Shown here: positions 25,617 to 40,600 of the stretch, piece by piece | How positions within the stretch are numbered: the stretch's first letter is position 1 | Layout: every line of letters begins with the position of its first letter | Source: Litorimonas sp965205225 | GTDB taxonomy: Bacteria; Pseudomonadota; Alphaproteobacteria; Caulobacterales; Maricaulaceae | Direction of reading: 5' to 3' | Length of the DNA stretch: 64,000 nucleotides | Assembly: GCA_965205225.1 (NCBI GenBank) | Contig: CBDBFZ010000003.1 | Location: 620,001-684,000 of the forward strand | Position numbers and translations under genes: made by a program | The notes under the pieces: model-generated | What the model was told of the DNA's origin: nothing | The model's database searches: none | What the model saw: the letters and a program-made list of their open reading frames with translations, nothing else

Positions 25617-28600
25617 CTACCGTGTCTTCGCAATTGTTTTTTCGATGGCGAGTATGCCAGTCCCCTGCTCGCGCCAGCGCGTACGGATCAGATCCTCAAT
25701 CGCCTGAAGCCGTGCACGGGCCAGTACCGAGGTCTCGTTCGCCGACAGTGCGTAGGTCAGGCGCAATAAAAGATCGTTGTCCTTGACCCGGTCGATCAGG
25801 TTATCGATCACCTTGGTCAATCCAGCCTCGGGTGTCGCCTTGGTGTCAGTGAAGGCTTGCGCGGTCAAGTCGATGTCCACGATCTGGCTCTGCCGGACAC
25901 CAAAGTTCATCTTGGCGATCTTACCGGCGGTCAGGCGCACGACACGTGGATTCTCTGTCGTAACGCGGAAGCCGGGGGGCAGGGTGCGGGTGTCGAGTTT
26001 GAGCATGAAGTTGCTGCCGATCTTGTGCGGCAGGGATGCACAGGGCAGTGAATAACGGCCGAATTCGTCCGTGGTGATCAGAATGCCATCTGGTGTCACG
26101 AGGCGCACACTTGGCAGACCTGTCTCTGTAATATCCTCGCGTTTGGAGACATCCGAAAGTTTACGATCCTCAATAACCGGGTCGCCAAGGCTGCCCGCCC
26201 CCGACCCGTCCTGATATCCGTTGCCATTGCGGTCATGGAACACGCGCCCGATGATGTCGGAACAGTCCAAAATATGTTCCGGATCAATCCGCACATCCGC
26301 TTCCGCGACGTTGGACACTGTCCTGCCGAACCGGTTCTCAAGGAACGTCCGGTTCGTCAGTGTACCGAACTGCCCGGTCCGGATCACCCGTGCGGCGATG
26401 CGGACCTCAATCGTTTTACCCGACGCCAGATCACTGCGCCATTCAAGCCGCTGTCCGTCTACGAGGGGCTCAATCGGGGTTCCTGCGACCCGTGCACTGC
26501 CGGGAGTATAGATCATGCCCGATGGCAGGAGATCAACAATACGCCCATTGGTGATCATGACATCCGACTGATTGGTGAAGGACATTACGAAATTCACCAT
26601 CTCACCAAAGACAGCGTTGCGTCGGTCTGCGGTTTTGAAAGCCCTGGCCTCCGCCGCATTGACACTCAGCGTGGCGGTGGCGGGCGTACTGGTGCCCAGG
26701 GATGAAGTCAGGCTCTCGGTCGGGTTGGTATAGGATCCGGTAACCGGCGAGGTCACATCGACGGAGAGCGTGCAGGTCTCGCCCGCAGCCAGCGTGCCGC
26801 CCGACCAGGAGACGTCGCTGCCGCCCGCAGCAGCCGTCAACGTGCCGCCACAGCTGGTCTGCGCACTAGGGACGTCCGCCACAACCATATCGGCCGGCAG
26901 CGTGTCGGTCAGTGACACTTCTGCTGCCGCGATTGCCGCGCCATTGCTTAAGGTATAGCTCAGCGTCGAGATGCCGCCCTGGTCGATTGTCGAAGGCGTA
27001 AACGCCATGGCGGCGCTCAGCGGAGCCTCGTTGACCGTCAGCGTTGCGTGGGCGCCCGGCGCATCATCCGGCAGATCGGAGGTCAGGGTGCCCGATATGT
27101 TCTCCAGCGAACCAACCAACCCCACAGCCTGCACGTCAACGGAAATGGTGCAGCTTGCGCCGGCCGCGACACCGCCGCCGGAATAGCTGACTGAGGTTCC
27201 ACCCGCCGCAGCCGAGATGGTGCCGCCTGTGCAGCTGGTCTGCGTATCGGGATCGGGGGCCACAATCATGCCGTCGGGGAAATTATCGTTGAAGGCGAGC
27301 GATCCCACCTCAATCAGGTTGGCCGCATTGTCGATGGTGAAGGTCAGCGTCGAGACACCGCCCGGATTGATCGTCGCCGGGGAAAACGCCTTGGCAAAGC
27401 CCGGCGCATCTGCCGCAGTGACGGTCAGCGTGGCGGTGGCGGGCGTGCTGGTGCCCAGGGATGAAGTCAGGCTCTCGGTCGGGTTGGTATAGGATCCGGC
27501 AACCGACGAGGTCACATCGACGGAAATCGTGCAGTCGCCGCTCGCCGCAAGCGCGCCATCAGCAAAGGCGATCGTGTTGCCGCCCGCAGCAGCCGTCAAC
27601 GTGCCGCCGGTGCAGGTCGTGCGCGCATCCGGTACGTCCGCCACAACCACATCGGCCGGCAGCGTGTCGGTCAGTGACACTTCTGTTGCCGCGATTGCCG
27701 CGCCATTGCTTAAGGTATAGCTCAGCGTCGAGATGCCGCCCTGGTCGATTGTCGAAGGCGTAAACGCCATGGCGGCGCTCAGCGGAGCCTCGTTGACCGT
27801 CAGCGTTGCGTGGGCGCCCGGCGCATCATCCGGCAGATCGGAGGTCAGGGTGCCCGATATGTTCTCCAGCGAACCAACCAACCCCACAGCCTGCACGTCA
27901 ACGGAAATGGTGCAGCTTGCGCCGGCCGCGACACCGCCGCCGGAATAGCTGACTGAGGTTCCACCCGCCGCAGCCGAGATGGTGCCGCCTGTGCAGCTGG
28001 TCTGCATATCGGGATCGGGGGCCACAATCATGCCGTCGGGGAAATTATCGTTGAAGGCGAGCGATCCCACCTCAATCAGGTTGGCCGCATTGTCGATGGT
28101 GAAGGTCAGCGTCGAGACACCGCCCGGATTGATCGTCGCCGGGGAAAACGCCTTGGCAAAGCCCGGCGCATCTGCCGCAGTGACCGTCAGCGTGGCGGTG
28201 GCGGGCGTGCTGGTGCCCAGGGATGAAGTCAGGCTCTCGGTCGGGTTGGTATAGGATCCGGTAACCGACGAGGTCACATTGACGGAAATTGTGCAGTCGC
28301 CGCTCGCCGCAAGCGCGCCATCAGCAAAGGCGATCGTGTTGCCGCCCGCAGCAGCCGTCAACGTGCCGCCGGTGCAGGTCGTGCGCGCATCCGGTACGTC
28401 CGCCACAACCACATCGGCCGGCAGCGTGTCGGTCAGTGACACTTCTGTTGCCGCGATTGCCGCACCATTGCTTAAGGTATAGCTCAGCGTCGAGATGCCG
28501 CCCTGGTCGATTGTCGAAGGCGTAAACGCCATGGCGGCGCTCAGCGGAGCCTCGTTGACCGTCAGCGTTGCGTGGGCGCCCGGCGCATCATCCGGCAGAT

Positions 28601-31600
28601 CGGAGGTCAGGGTGCCCGATATGTTCTCCAGCGAACCAACCAATCCCGCAGCCTGCACGTCAACGGAAATGGTGCAGCTTGCCCCGGCGGTGACGCCGCC
28701 GCCAGAATAGCCGACTGAAGTTCCACCCGCCGCGGCCGAGATAGTGCCGCCTGTGCAGCTGGTCTGCATATCGGGATCGGGGGCCACAATCATGCCGTCC
28801 GGGAAATTATCGTTGAAGGCGAGCGATCCCACCTCGATCAGGTTGGCCGTATTGTTGATGGTGAAGGTCAGCGTCGAGACACCGCCCGGATCGATCGTCG
28901 CCGGGGAGAAGACCTTGGCAAAGCCCGGCGCATCTGCCGCAGTGACGGTCAGCGTGGCGGTGGCGGGCGTGCTGGTGCCCAGGGATGAAGTCAGGCTCTC
29001 GGTCGGGTTGGTATAGGATCCGGTAACCGGCGAGGTCACATCGACGGAGAGCGTGCAGGTCTCGCCCGCAGCCAGATCACCATCCGTGAAGGTCAGTGCC
29101 GTGTCGCCCGCAGCAGCCGTCAACGTGCCGCCACAGCTGGTCTGCGCACTAGGGACGTCCGCCACAACCATATCGGCCGGCAGCGTGTCGGTCAGTGACA
29201 CTTCTGCTGCCGCGATTGCCGCGCCATTGCTTAAGGTATAGCTCAGCGTCGAGATACCGCCCTGGTCGATTGTCGAAGGCGTAAACGCCATGGCGGCACT
29301 CAGCGGAGCCTCGTTGACCGTCAGGGTTGCGCGGGCGCCCGGCGCATCATCCGGCAGATCGGAGGTCAGTTCGCCCGATATGTTCTCCAGCGGACCAACC
29401 AACCCCGCAGCCTGCACGTCAACGGAAATGGTGCAGCTTGCCCCGGCGGTGACGCCGCCGCCAGAATAGCCGACTGAGGCTCCACCCGCCGCGGCCGAGA
29501 TGGTGCCGCCTGTGCAGCTGGTCTGCGTATCGGGATCGGGGGCCACAATCATGCCGTCGGGGAAATTATCGTTGAAGGCGAGCGCCTCCACATTGACGGC
29601 GTTGGCTGCGTTGTTGATGGTGAAGGTTAGCGTCGAGACACCGCCCGGATTGATCGTCGCCGGGGAAAACGCCTTGGCAAAGCCCGGCGCATCTGCCGCA
29701 GTGACACTCAGCGTGGCGGTGGCGGGCGTGCTGGTGCCCAGGGATGAAGTCAGGCTCTCGGTCGGGTTGGTATAGGATCCGGTAACCGACGAGGTCACAT
29801 CGACGGAGAGCGTGCAGGTCTCGCCCGCGGCCAGATCACCATCCGTGAAGGTCAGTGCCGTGTCGCCCGCACCCGGGTTGAACGTGCCGCCACAGCTGGT
29901 CTGCGCACTGGGGACGTCCGCCACAACCACATCGGCCGGCAGCGTGTCGGTCAGTGACACTTCTGTTGCCGCAATTGCCGCGCCATTGCTTAAGGTATAG
30001 CTCAGTGTCGAGATGCCGCCCTGGGCGATTGTCGTCGGCGTAAACGCCATGGCGGCGCTCAGCGGAGCCTCGTTGACCGTCAGGGTTGCGCGGGCGCCCG
30101 GCGCATCACCCGGCAGATCGGAGGTCAGGGTGCCCGATATGTTCTCCAGCGGACCAACCAACCCCGCAGCCTGCACGTCAACGGAAATGGTGCAGCTTGC
30201 CCCGGCGGTGACGCCGCCGCCAGAATAGCCGACTGAGGCTCCACCCGCCGCGGCCGAGATAGTGCCGCCTGTGCAGCTGGTCTGCATATCGGGATCGGGG
30301 GCCACGGCCATGCCGTCGGGGAAATTATCGTTGAAGGCGAGCGATCCCACCTCGATCAAGTTGGCCGCATTGTTGATGGTGAAGGTTAGTGTCGAGACAC
30401 CGCCCGGATCGATCGTCGCCGGGGAGAAGACCTTGGCAAAGCCCGGCGCATCTGCCGCAGTGATATCGAGCGTCGTCGAGGCGGCGGTCGCCGTGGCGAG
30501 GTTCGACGTCAGGTTGACGTCCGGGCTGGTCAGTGTGCCCGCCGCGATGGCACGCACCGACACCCGGAGCTCGCAGGTGGCGCCTGCGGCCAGCGCGCCG
30601 CCCGTCAAGGTCAGGGTCGTAGCGCCGGCAACCGGGTTGAACGTGCCACCGCAGCTATTGTCAGTGCCGGGTGTGTCTGCAACCGAAACCCCCGCAGGCA
30701 GGGAGTCGTCAAATGCCATATCCGTGATGGCGATCAGGTTGGCCATATTATCGACCGTGAAGACGATCTGCGTTTCCCCGCCCTGCCGGATCGTATCCGG
30801 GGAGAAGACCTTGGCAAAGCCCGGCGCCCCAGCCGCATTGACACTCAGCGTGGCGGTGGCGGGCGTACTGGTGCCCAGGGATGAAGTCAGGCTCTCGGTC
30901 GGGTTGGTATAGGATCCGGTAACCGACGAGGTCACATTGACGGAGAGCGTGCAGGTCTCGCCCGCGGCCAGATCACCATCCGTGAAGGTCAGTGCCGTGT
31001 CGCCCGCACCCGGGTTGAACGTGCCGCCACAGCTGGTCTGCGCACTGGGGACGGCCGCCACAACCATATCGGCCGGCAGCGTGTCGGCCAGCAACACTTC
31101 TGTTGCCGCGATTGCCGCGCCATTGCTTAAGGTATAGCTCAGTGTCGAGATGCCGCCCTGGGCGATTGTCGAAGGCGTAAACGCCATGGCGGCGCTCAGC
31201 GGAGCCTCGTTGACCGTCAGCGTTGCGCGGGCGCCCGGCGCATCATCCGGCAGATCGGAAGTCAGGGTGCCGGATATGTTCTCCAGCGTGCCGGCCCGCA
31301 GCGCCTGCACGTCAACGGAAATGGTGCAGCTTGCCCCGGCCGCGACGCCGCCGCCAGAATAGCCGACTGAAGTTCCACCCGCCGCGGCCGAGATAGTGCC
31401 GCCTGTGCAGCTGGTCTGCATATCGGGATCGGGGGCCACAATCATGCCGTCAGGGAAATTATCGTTGAAGGCGAGCGATCCCACCTCGATCAGGTTGGCC
31501 GTATTGTTGATGGTGAAGGTCAGCGTCGAGACGCCGCCCGGATCGATCGTCGCCGGGGAGAAGACCTTGGCAAAGCCCGGCGCATCGGCTGGAGTGATAT

Positions 31601-34600
31601 CGAGCGTCGTCGAGGCGGCGGTCGCCGTGGCGAGGTTCGACGTCAGGTTGACGTCCGGGCTGGTCAGTGTGCCCGCCGCGATGGCACGCACCGACACCCG
31701 GAGCTCGCAGGTGGCGCCTGCGGCCAGCGCGCCGCCCGTCAAGGTCAGGGTCGTAGCGCCGGCAACCGGGTTGAACGTGCCACCGCAGCTATTGTCAGTG
31801 CCGGGTGTGTCTGCAACCGAAGCCCCCGCAGGCAGGGAGTCGTCAAATGCCATATCCGTGATGGCGATCAGGTTGGCCATATTATCGACCGTGAAGACGA
31901 TCTGCGTTTCCCCGCCCTGCCGGATCGTATCCGGGGAGAAGACCTTGGCAAAGCCCGGCGCCCCAGCCGCATTGACACTCAGCGTGGCGGTGGCGGGCGT
32001 ACTGGTGCCCAGGGATGAAGTCAGGCTCTCGGTCGGGTTGGTATAGGATCCGGTAACCGACGAGGTCACATTGACGGAGAGCGTGCAGGTCTCGCCCGCG
32101 GCCAGATCACCATCCGTGAAGGTCAGTGCCGTGTCGCCCGCACCCGGGTTGAACGTGCCGCCACAGCTGGTCTGCGCACTGGGGACGTCCGCCACAACCA
32201 CATCGGCCGGCAGCGTGTCGGTCAGTGACACTTCTGTTGCCGCAATTGCCGCGCCATTGCTTAAGGTATAGCTCAGTGTCGAGATGCCGCCCTGGGCGAT
32301 TGTCGTCGGCGTAAACGCCATGGCGGCGCTCAGCGGAGCCTCGTTGACCGTCAGCGTTGCGCGGGCGCCCGGCGCATCACCCGGCAGATCGGAGGTCAGG
32401 GTGCCCGATATGTTCTCCAGCGGACCAACCAACCCCGCAGCCTGCACGTCAACGGAAATGGTGCAGCTTGCCCCGGCGGTGACGCCGCCGCCAGAATAGC
32501 CGACTGAGGCTCCACCCGCCGCGGCCGAGATAGTGCCGCCTGTGCAGCTGGTCTGCGTATCGGGATCGGGGGCCACGGCCATGCCGTCGGGGAAATTATC
32601 GTTGAAGGCGAGCGATCCCACCTCGATCAAGTTGGCCGCATTGTTGATGGTGAAGGTTAGTGTCGAGACACCGCCCGGATCGATCGTCGCCGGGGAGAAG
32701 ACCTTGGCAAAGCCCGGCGCATCTGCCGCAGTGATATCGAGCGTCGTCGAGGCGGCGGTCGCCGTGGCGAGGTTCGACGTCAGGTTGACGTCCGGGCTGG
32801 TCAGTGTGCCCACCGCGATGGCACGCACCGACACCCGGAGCTCGCAGGTGGCGCCTGCGGCCAGGGCGCCGCCCGTCAAGGTCAGGGTCGTAGCGCCGGC
32901 AACCGGGTTGAACGTGCCACCGCAGCTATTGTCAGTGCCGGGTGTGTCTGCAACCGAAACCCCCGCAGGCAGGGAGTCGTCAAATGCCATATCCGTGATG
33001 GCGATCAGGTTGGCCATATTATCGACCGTGAAGACGATCTGCGTTTCCCCGCCCTGCCGGATCGTATCCGGGGAGAAGACCCTGGCAAAGCCCGGCGCCC
33101 CAGCCGCATTGACACTCAGCGTGGCGGTGGCGGGCGTACTGGTACCCAGGGATGAAGTCAGGCTCTCGGTCGGGTTGGTATAGGATCCGGTAACCGACGA
33201 GGTCACATTGACGGAGAGCGTGCAGGTCTCGCCCGCGGCCAGATCACCATCCGTGAAGGTCAGTGCCGTGTCGCCCGCACCCGGGTTGAACGTGCCGCCA
33301 CAGCTGGTCTGCGCACTGGGGACGGCCGCCACAACCATATCGGCCGGCAGCGTGTCGGCCAGCAACACTTCTGTTGCCGCGATTGCCGCGCCATTGCTTA
33401 AGGTATAGCTCAGTGTCGAGATGCCGCCCTGGGCGATTGTCGAAGGCGTAAACGCCATGGCGGCGCTCAGCGGAGCCTCGTTGACCGTCAGCGTTGCGCG
33501 GGCGCCCGGCGCATCATCCGGCAGATCGGAAGTCAGGGTGCCGGATATGTTCTCCAGCGTGCCGGCCCGCAGCGCCTGCACGTCAACGGAAATGGTGCAG
33601 CTTGCCCCGGCCGCGACGCCGCCGCCAGAATAGCCGACTGAAGTTCCACCCGCCGCGGCCGAGATAGTGCCGCCTGTGCAGCTGGTCTGCATATCGGGAT
33701 CGGGGGCCACAATCATGCCGTCAGGGAAATTATCGTTGAAGGCGAGCGATCCCACCTCGATCAGGTTGGCCGTATTGTTGATGGTGAAGGTCAGCGTCGA
33801 GACGCCGCCCGGATCGATCGTCGCCGGGGAAAACGCCTTGGCAAAGCCCGGCGCATCTGCCGCAGTGACACTCAGCGTGGCGGTGGCGGGCGTGCTGGTG
33901 CCCAGGGATGAAGTCAGGCTCTCGGTCGGGTTGGTATAGGATCCGGTAACCGACGAGGTCACATCGACGGAGAGCGTGCAGGTCTCGCCCGCGGCCAGAT
34001 CACCATCCGTGAAGGTCAGTGCCGTGTCGCCCGCACCCGGGTTGAACGTGCCGCCACAGCTGGTCTGCGCACTGGGGACGTCCGCCACAACCACATCGGC
34101 CGGCAGCGTGTCGGTCAGTGACACTTCTGTTGCCGCAATTGCCGCGCCATTGCTTAAGGTATAGCTCAGTGTCGAGATGCCGCCCTGGGCGATTGTCGTC
34201 GGCGTAAACGCCATGGCGGCGCTCAGCGGAGCCTCGTTGACCGTCAGGGTTGCGCGGGCGCCCGGCGCATCATCCGGCAGATCGGAGGTCAGTTCGCCCG
34301 ATATGTTCTCCAGCGGACCAACCAACCCTGCAGCCTGCACGTCAACGGAAATGGTGCAGCTTGCGCCGGCCGCGACACCGCCGCCGGAATAGCTGACTGA
34401 GGTTCCACCCGCCGCGGCCGAGATGGTGCCGCCTGTGCAGCTGGTCTGCGTATCGGGATCGGGGGCCACAATCATGCCGTCGGGGAAATTATCGTTGAAG
34501 GCGAGCGATCCCACCTCAATCAGGTTGGCCGCATTGTCGATGGTGAAGGTCAGCGTCGAGACACCGCCCGGATCGATCGTCGCCGGGGAAAACGCCTTGG

Positions 34601-37600
34601 CAAAGCCCGGCGCATCTGCCGCAGTGACCGTCAGCGTGGCGGTGGCGGGCGTGCTGGTGCCCAGGGATGAAGTCAGGCTCTCGGTCGGGTTGGTATAGGA
34701 TCCGGTAACCGACGAGGTCACATTGACGGAGAGCGTGCAGGTCTCGCCCGCGGCCAGATCACCATCCGTGAAGGTCAGTGCCGTGTCGCCCGCAGCAGCC
34801 GACAGCGTGCCGCCGGTGCAGGTCGTGCGCGCATCCGGTACGTCCGCCACAACCATATCGGCCGGCAGCGTGTCGGTCAGTGACACTTCTGTTGCCGCGA
34901 TTGCCGCGCCATTGCTTAAGGTATAGCTCAGCGTCGAGATGCCGCCCTGGGCGATTATTGTCGGCGTAAACGCCATGGCGGCGCTCAGCGGAGCCTCGTT
35001 GACCGTCAGGGTTGCGCGGGCGCCCGGCGCATCATCCGGCAGATCGGAGGTCAGTTCGCCCGATATGTTCTCCAGCGGACCAACCAACCCTGCAGCCTGC
35101 ACGTCAACGGAAATGGTGCAGCTTGCCCCGGCGGTGACGCCGCCGCCAGAATAGCCGACTGAAGTTCCACCCGCCGCGGCCGAGATGGTGCCGCCTGTGC
35201 AGCTGGTCTGCGTATCGGGATCGGGGGCTACAATCATGCCGTCGGGGAAATTATCGTTGAAGGCGAGCGCCTCCACATTGATGGCGTTGGCTGCGTTGTT
35301 GATGGTGAAGGTCAGTGTCGAGAGACTGCCCGGATCGATCGTCGCCGGGGAAAACGCCTTGGCAAAGCCCGGCGCATCTGCCGCAGTGACGGTCAGCGTG
35401 GCGGTGGCGGGCGTGCTGGTGCCCAGGGATGAAGTCAGGCTCTCGGTCGGGTTGGTATAGGATCCGGTAACCGGCGAGGTCACATTGACGGAGAGCGTGC
35501 AGGTCTCGCCCGCAGCCAGATCACCATCCGTGAAGGTCAGTGCCGTGTCGCCCGCACCCGGGTTGAACGTGCCGCCACAACTGGTCTGCGCACTGGGGAC
35601 GGCCGCCACAACCATATCGGCCGGCAGCGTGTCGGCCAGTGACACTTCTGTTGCCGCGATCGCCGCGCCATTGCTTAAGGTATAGCTCAGTGTCGAGATG
35701 CCGCCCTGGGCGATTGTCGTCGGCGTAAACGCCATGGCGGCGCTCAGCGGAGCCTCGTTGACCGTCAGCGTTGCGCGGGCGCCCGGCGCATCATCCGGCA
35801 GATCGGAGGTCAGGGCGCCCGATATGTTCTCCAGCGGACCAACCAACCCCGCAGCCTGCACGTCAACGGAAATGGTGCAGCTTGCGCCGGCGGTGACGCC
35901 GCCGCCAGAATAGCCGACTGAGGCTCCACCCGCCGCGGCCGAGATAGTGCCGCCTGTGCAGCTGGTCTGCATATCGGGATCGGGGGCCACAATCATGCCG
36001 TCGGGGAAATTATCGTTGAAGGCGAGCGCCTCCACATTGATGGCGTTGGCTGCGTTGTTGATGGTGAAGGTCAGTGTCGAGACACCGCCCGGATCGATCG
36101 TCGCCGGGGAGAAGACCTTGGCAAAGCCCGGCGCATCTGCCGCAGTGATATCGAGCGTCGTCGAGGCGGCGGTCGCCGTGGCGAGGTTCGACGTCAGGTT
36201 GACGTCCGGGCTGGTCAGTGTGCCGGCCTCGATGGCACGTACCGACACCCGGAGCTCGCAGATGGCGCCTGCGGCCAGCGCGCCGCCCGTGAAGGTCAGG
36301 GTCGTAGCGCCGGCAACCGGGCTGAACGTGCCTCCGCAGCTATTGTCAGTGCCGGGTGTGTCTGCAACCGAAACCCCCGCAGGCAGGGAGTCATCAAATG
36401 CCATATCCGTGATGGCGATGGCGTTGGCCGTATTGTCGACCGTGAAGACGATCTGCGTTTCCTCGCCCTGCCGGATCATATCCGGGGAGAAGACCTTGGC
36501 AAAGCCCAGCGCATCTGCCGCATTGACACTCAGCGTGGCGGTGGCGGGCGTACTGGTGCCCAGGGATGAAGTCAGGCTCTCGGTCGGGTTGGTATAGGAT
36601 CCGGCAACCGACGAGGTCACATTGACGGAAATCGTGCATTCGCCGCTCGCCGCAAGCGCGCCATCAGCAAAGGCGATTGTGTTGCCGCCCGCAGCAGCCG
36701 ACAGCGTGCCGCCGGTGCAGGTCGTGCGCGCATCCGGTACGTCCGCCACAACCATATCGGCCGGCAGCGTGTCGGTCAGTGACACTTCTGTTGCCGCGAT
36801 TGCCGCGCCATTGCTTAAGGTATAGCTCAGCGTCGAGATGCCGCCCTGGGCGATTGTCGTCGGCGTAAACGCCATGGCGGCGCTCAGCGGAGCCTCGTTG
36901 ACCGTCAGCGTTGCGCGGGCGCCCGGCGCATCACCCGGCAGATCGGAGGTCAGGGTGCCCGATATGTTCTCCAGCGGACCAACCAACCCTGCAGCCTGCA
37001 CGTCAACGGAAATGGTGCAGCTTGCCCCGGCCGCGACGCCGCCGCCAGAATAGCCGACTGAAGTTCCACCCGCCGCGGCCGAGATAGTGCCGCCTGTGCA
37101 GCTGGTCTGCATATCGGGATCGGGGGCCACAATCATGCCGTCAGGGAAATTATCGTTGAAGGCGAGCGATCCCACCTCGATCAGGTTGGCCGTATTGTTG
37201 ATGGTGAAGGTCAGCGTCGAGACGCCGCCCGGATCGATCGTCGCCGGGGAGAAGACCTTGGCAAAGCCCGGCGCATCGGCTGGAGTGATATCGAGCGTCG
37301 TCGAGGCGGCGGTCGCCGTGGCGAGGTTCGACGTCAGGTTGACGTCCGGGCTGGTCAGTGTGCCCGCCGCGATGGCACGCACCGACACCCGGAGCTCGCA
37401 GGTGGCGCCTGCGGCCAGCGCGCCGCCCGTCAAGGTCAGGGTCGTAGCGCCGGCAACCGGGTTGAACGTGCCACCGCAGCTATTGTCAGTGCCGGGTGTG
37501 TCTGCAACCGAAGCCCCCGCAGGCAGGGAGTCGTCAAATGCCATATCCGTGATGGCGATCAGGTTGGCCATATTATCGACCGTGAAGACGATCTGCGTTT

Positions 37601-40600
37601 CCCCGCCCTGCCGGATCGTATCCGGGGAGAAGACCTTGGCAAAGCCCGGCGCCCCAGCCGCATTGACACTCAGCGTGGCGGTGGCGGGCGTACTGGTGCC
37701 CAGGGATGAAGTCAGGCTCTCGGTCGGGTTGGTATAGGATCCGGTAACCGACGAGGTCACATTGACGGAGAGCGTGCAGGTCTCGCCCGCGGCCAGATCA
37801 CCATCCGTGAAGGTCAGTGCCGTGTCGCCCGCACCCGGGTTGAACGTGCCGCCACAGCTGGTCTGCGCACTGGGGACGGCCGCCACAACCATATCGGCCG
37901 GCAGCGTGTCGGCCAGTGACATCTCTGTTGCCGCGATTGCCGCGCCATTGCTTAAGGTATAGCTCAGTGTCGAGATGCCGCCTTGGGCGATTGTCGTCGG
38001 CGTAAACGCCATGGCGGCGCTCAGCGGAGCCTCGTTGACCGTCAGCGTTGCGCGGGCGCCCGGCGCATCATCCGGCAGATCGGAGGTCAGTTCGCCCGAT
38101 ATGTTCTCCAGCGGACCAACCAACCCTGCAGCCTGCACGTCAACGGAAATGGTGCAGCTTGCCCCGGCCGCGACGCCGCCGCCAGAATAGCCGACTGAAG
38201 TTCCACCCGCCGCGGCCGAGATAGTGCCGCCTGTGCAGCTGGTCTGCATATCGGGATCGGGGGCCACAATCATGCCGTCAGGGAAATTATCGTTGAAGGC
38301 GAGCGATCCCACCTCGATCAGGTTGGCCGTATTGTTGATGGTGAAGGTCAGCGTCGAGACACCGCCCGGATCGATCGTCGCCGGGGAGAAGACCTTGGCA
38401 AAGCCCGGCGCATCTGCCGCAGTGATATCGAGCGTCGTCGAGGCGGCGGTCGCCGTGGCGAGGTTCGACGTCAGGTTGACGTCCGGGCTGGTCAGTGTGC
38501 CCGCCGCGATGGCACGCACCGACACCCGGAGCTCGCAGGTGGCGCCTGCGGCCAGCGCGCCGCCCGTCAAGGTCAGGGTCGTAGCGCCGGCAACCGGGTT
38601 GAACGTGCCACCGCAGCTATTGTCAGTGCCGGGTGTGTCTGCAACCGAAACCCCCGCAGGCAGGGAGTCGTCAAATGCCATATCCGTGATGGCGATCAGG
38701 TTGGCCATATTATCGACCGTGAAGACGATCTGCGTTTCCCCGCCCTGCCGGATCGTATCCGGGGAGAAGACCTTGGCAAAGCCCGGCGCCCCAGCCGCAT
38801 TGACACTCAGCGTGGCGGTGGCGGGCGTACTGGTGCCCAGGGATGAAGTCAGGCTCTCGGTCGGGTTGGTATAGGATCCGGTAACCGACGAGGTCACATT
38901 GACGGAGAGCGTGCAGGTCTCGCCCGCGGCCAGATCACCATCCGTGAAGGTCAGTGCCGTGTCGCCCGCACCCGGGTTGAACGTGCCGCCACAGCTGGTC
39001 TGCGCACTGGGGACGGCCGCCACAACCATATCGGCCGGCAGCGTGTCGGCCAGTGACATCTCTGTTGCCGCGATTGCCGCGCCATTGCTTAAGGTATAGC
39101 TCAGTGTCGAGATGCCGCCTTGGGCGATTGTCGAAGGCGTAAACGCCATGGCGGCGCTCAGCGGAGCCTCGTTGACCGTCAGGGTTGCGCGGGCGCCCGG
39201 CGCATCATCCGGCAGATCGGAGGTCAGTTCGCCCGATATGTTCTCCAGCGGACCAACCAACCCCGCAGCCTGCACGTCAACGGAAATGGTGCAGCTTGCC
39301 CCGGCGGTGACGCCGCCGCCAGAATAGCCGACTGAGGCTCCACCCGCCGCGGCCGAGATGGTGCCGCCTGTGCAGCTGGTTTGCGTATCGGGATCGGGGG
39401 CTACAATCATGCCGTCGGGGAAATTATCGTTGAAGGCGAGCGCCTCCACATTGATGGCGTTGGCTGCGTTGTTGATGGTGAAGGTCAGTGTCGAGAGACT
39501 GCCCGGATCGATCGTCGCCGGGGAAAACGCCTTGGCAAAGCCCGGCGCCACAGGCGGATTGACCACTGTGTCACCATCGGTCGCGCTGTTATTGTCGTTA
39601 TCGGGATCGGTCAACGAGCCTTCGACGGTTGCCGTGTTCGACAGCGTGCCGCTGGCGGAACCGTCGACCATACAGGTCGCGGTGTAAACTACCTCGCCGC
39701 CGACGGGCAGCGCAAGCGTCTCCGACAGGTCATCCGCTCCGGTGGCGGTGTTGCCTGATGCGCCACTCGCGGCAACGGATGTGTAGGTGCACGTCAGTCC
39801 GTCCGGGAAGGTGTCTGTCAAGAGGACGGCCGGATCGGCGGAGGGGCCGTTATTCGATACAACGATATCGTAAGTCACCGTGCCGCCAGCATCGACGCTG
39901 GTCAGGCCGTCGTCCTTGGTGACCGATATGTCGGCGACCGGCGTGACTTCGGTATCTTCCGAGCCGGTATCGTTCGCGGAGTTGTCGTCGACAACGGTCG
40001 GTCCCGTCGTGGTGCTCACCGCCATAGCTGACGCGGTGATTGTACCGGTCGTGGAAGTATCGATGATTGCCGTGACCGTGTAGTCGGCGCTGTCCGACGC
40101 AGCGATGCCTCCGAGCGCGCAGGTGGGCACGCCGTCCGGATCTTCGGCACAGCCCGAAGTCGAAACGAAGGTCGTCCCCGCAGGAAGCGTGAAGGTGCCG
40201 ACGACGGAAGGAGCGTCCCATGGGCCGTTATTGGTGACTTGAACCGTATAGACCTGATTGGTGCCCGGGACGATCGGGTCGATCGCATCGGTGACAATCA
40301 CCGCGAGATCGGCGGTCGGCCCCGAGACCGTCATCGTGTCGGACGCCGGTGGAGAATTGACGGGCTGGGACTCAACTAACCCCTGGAGCGCGCTCAGCCC
40401 ACTCGTCGTATTTGTGTAATCGCCCGGGGGCAGGTCAGCCGGGATGGTAAATTCCACATCAAATGTGCAACTGCTGTTGCCCGTCAACATTGCCCCTCTT
40501 ACGGACAAAATCAATTCGCCGGCCGAGACGGATGTCGATGCAATTGACCCAAAGCCGCAAAATCCCGATGAAGGCAGGCTGGTCACAGTCGGAATGACAC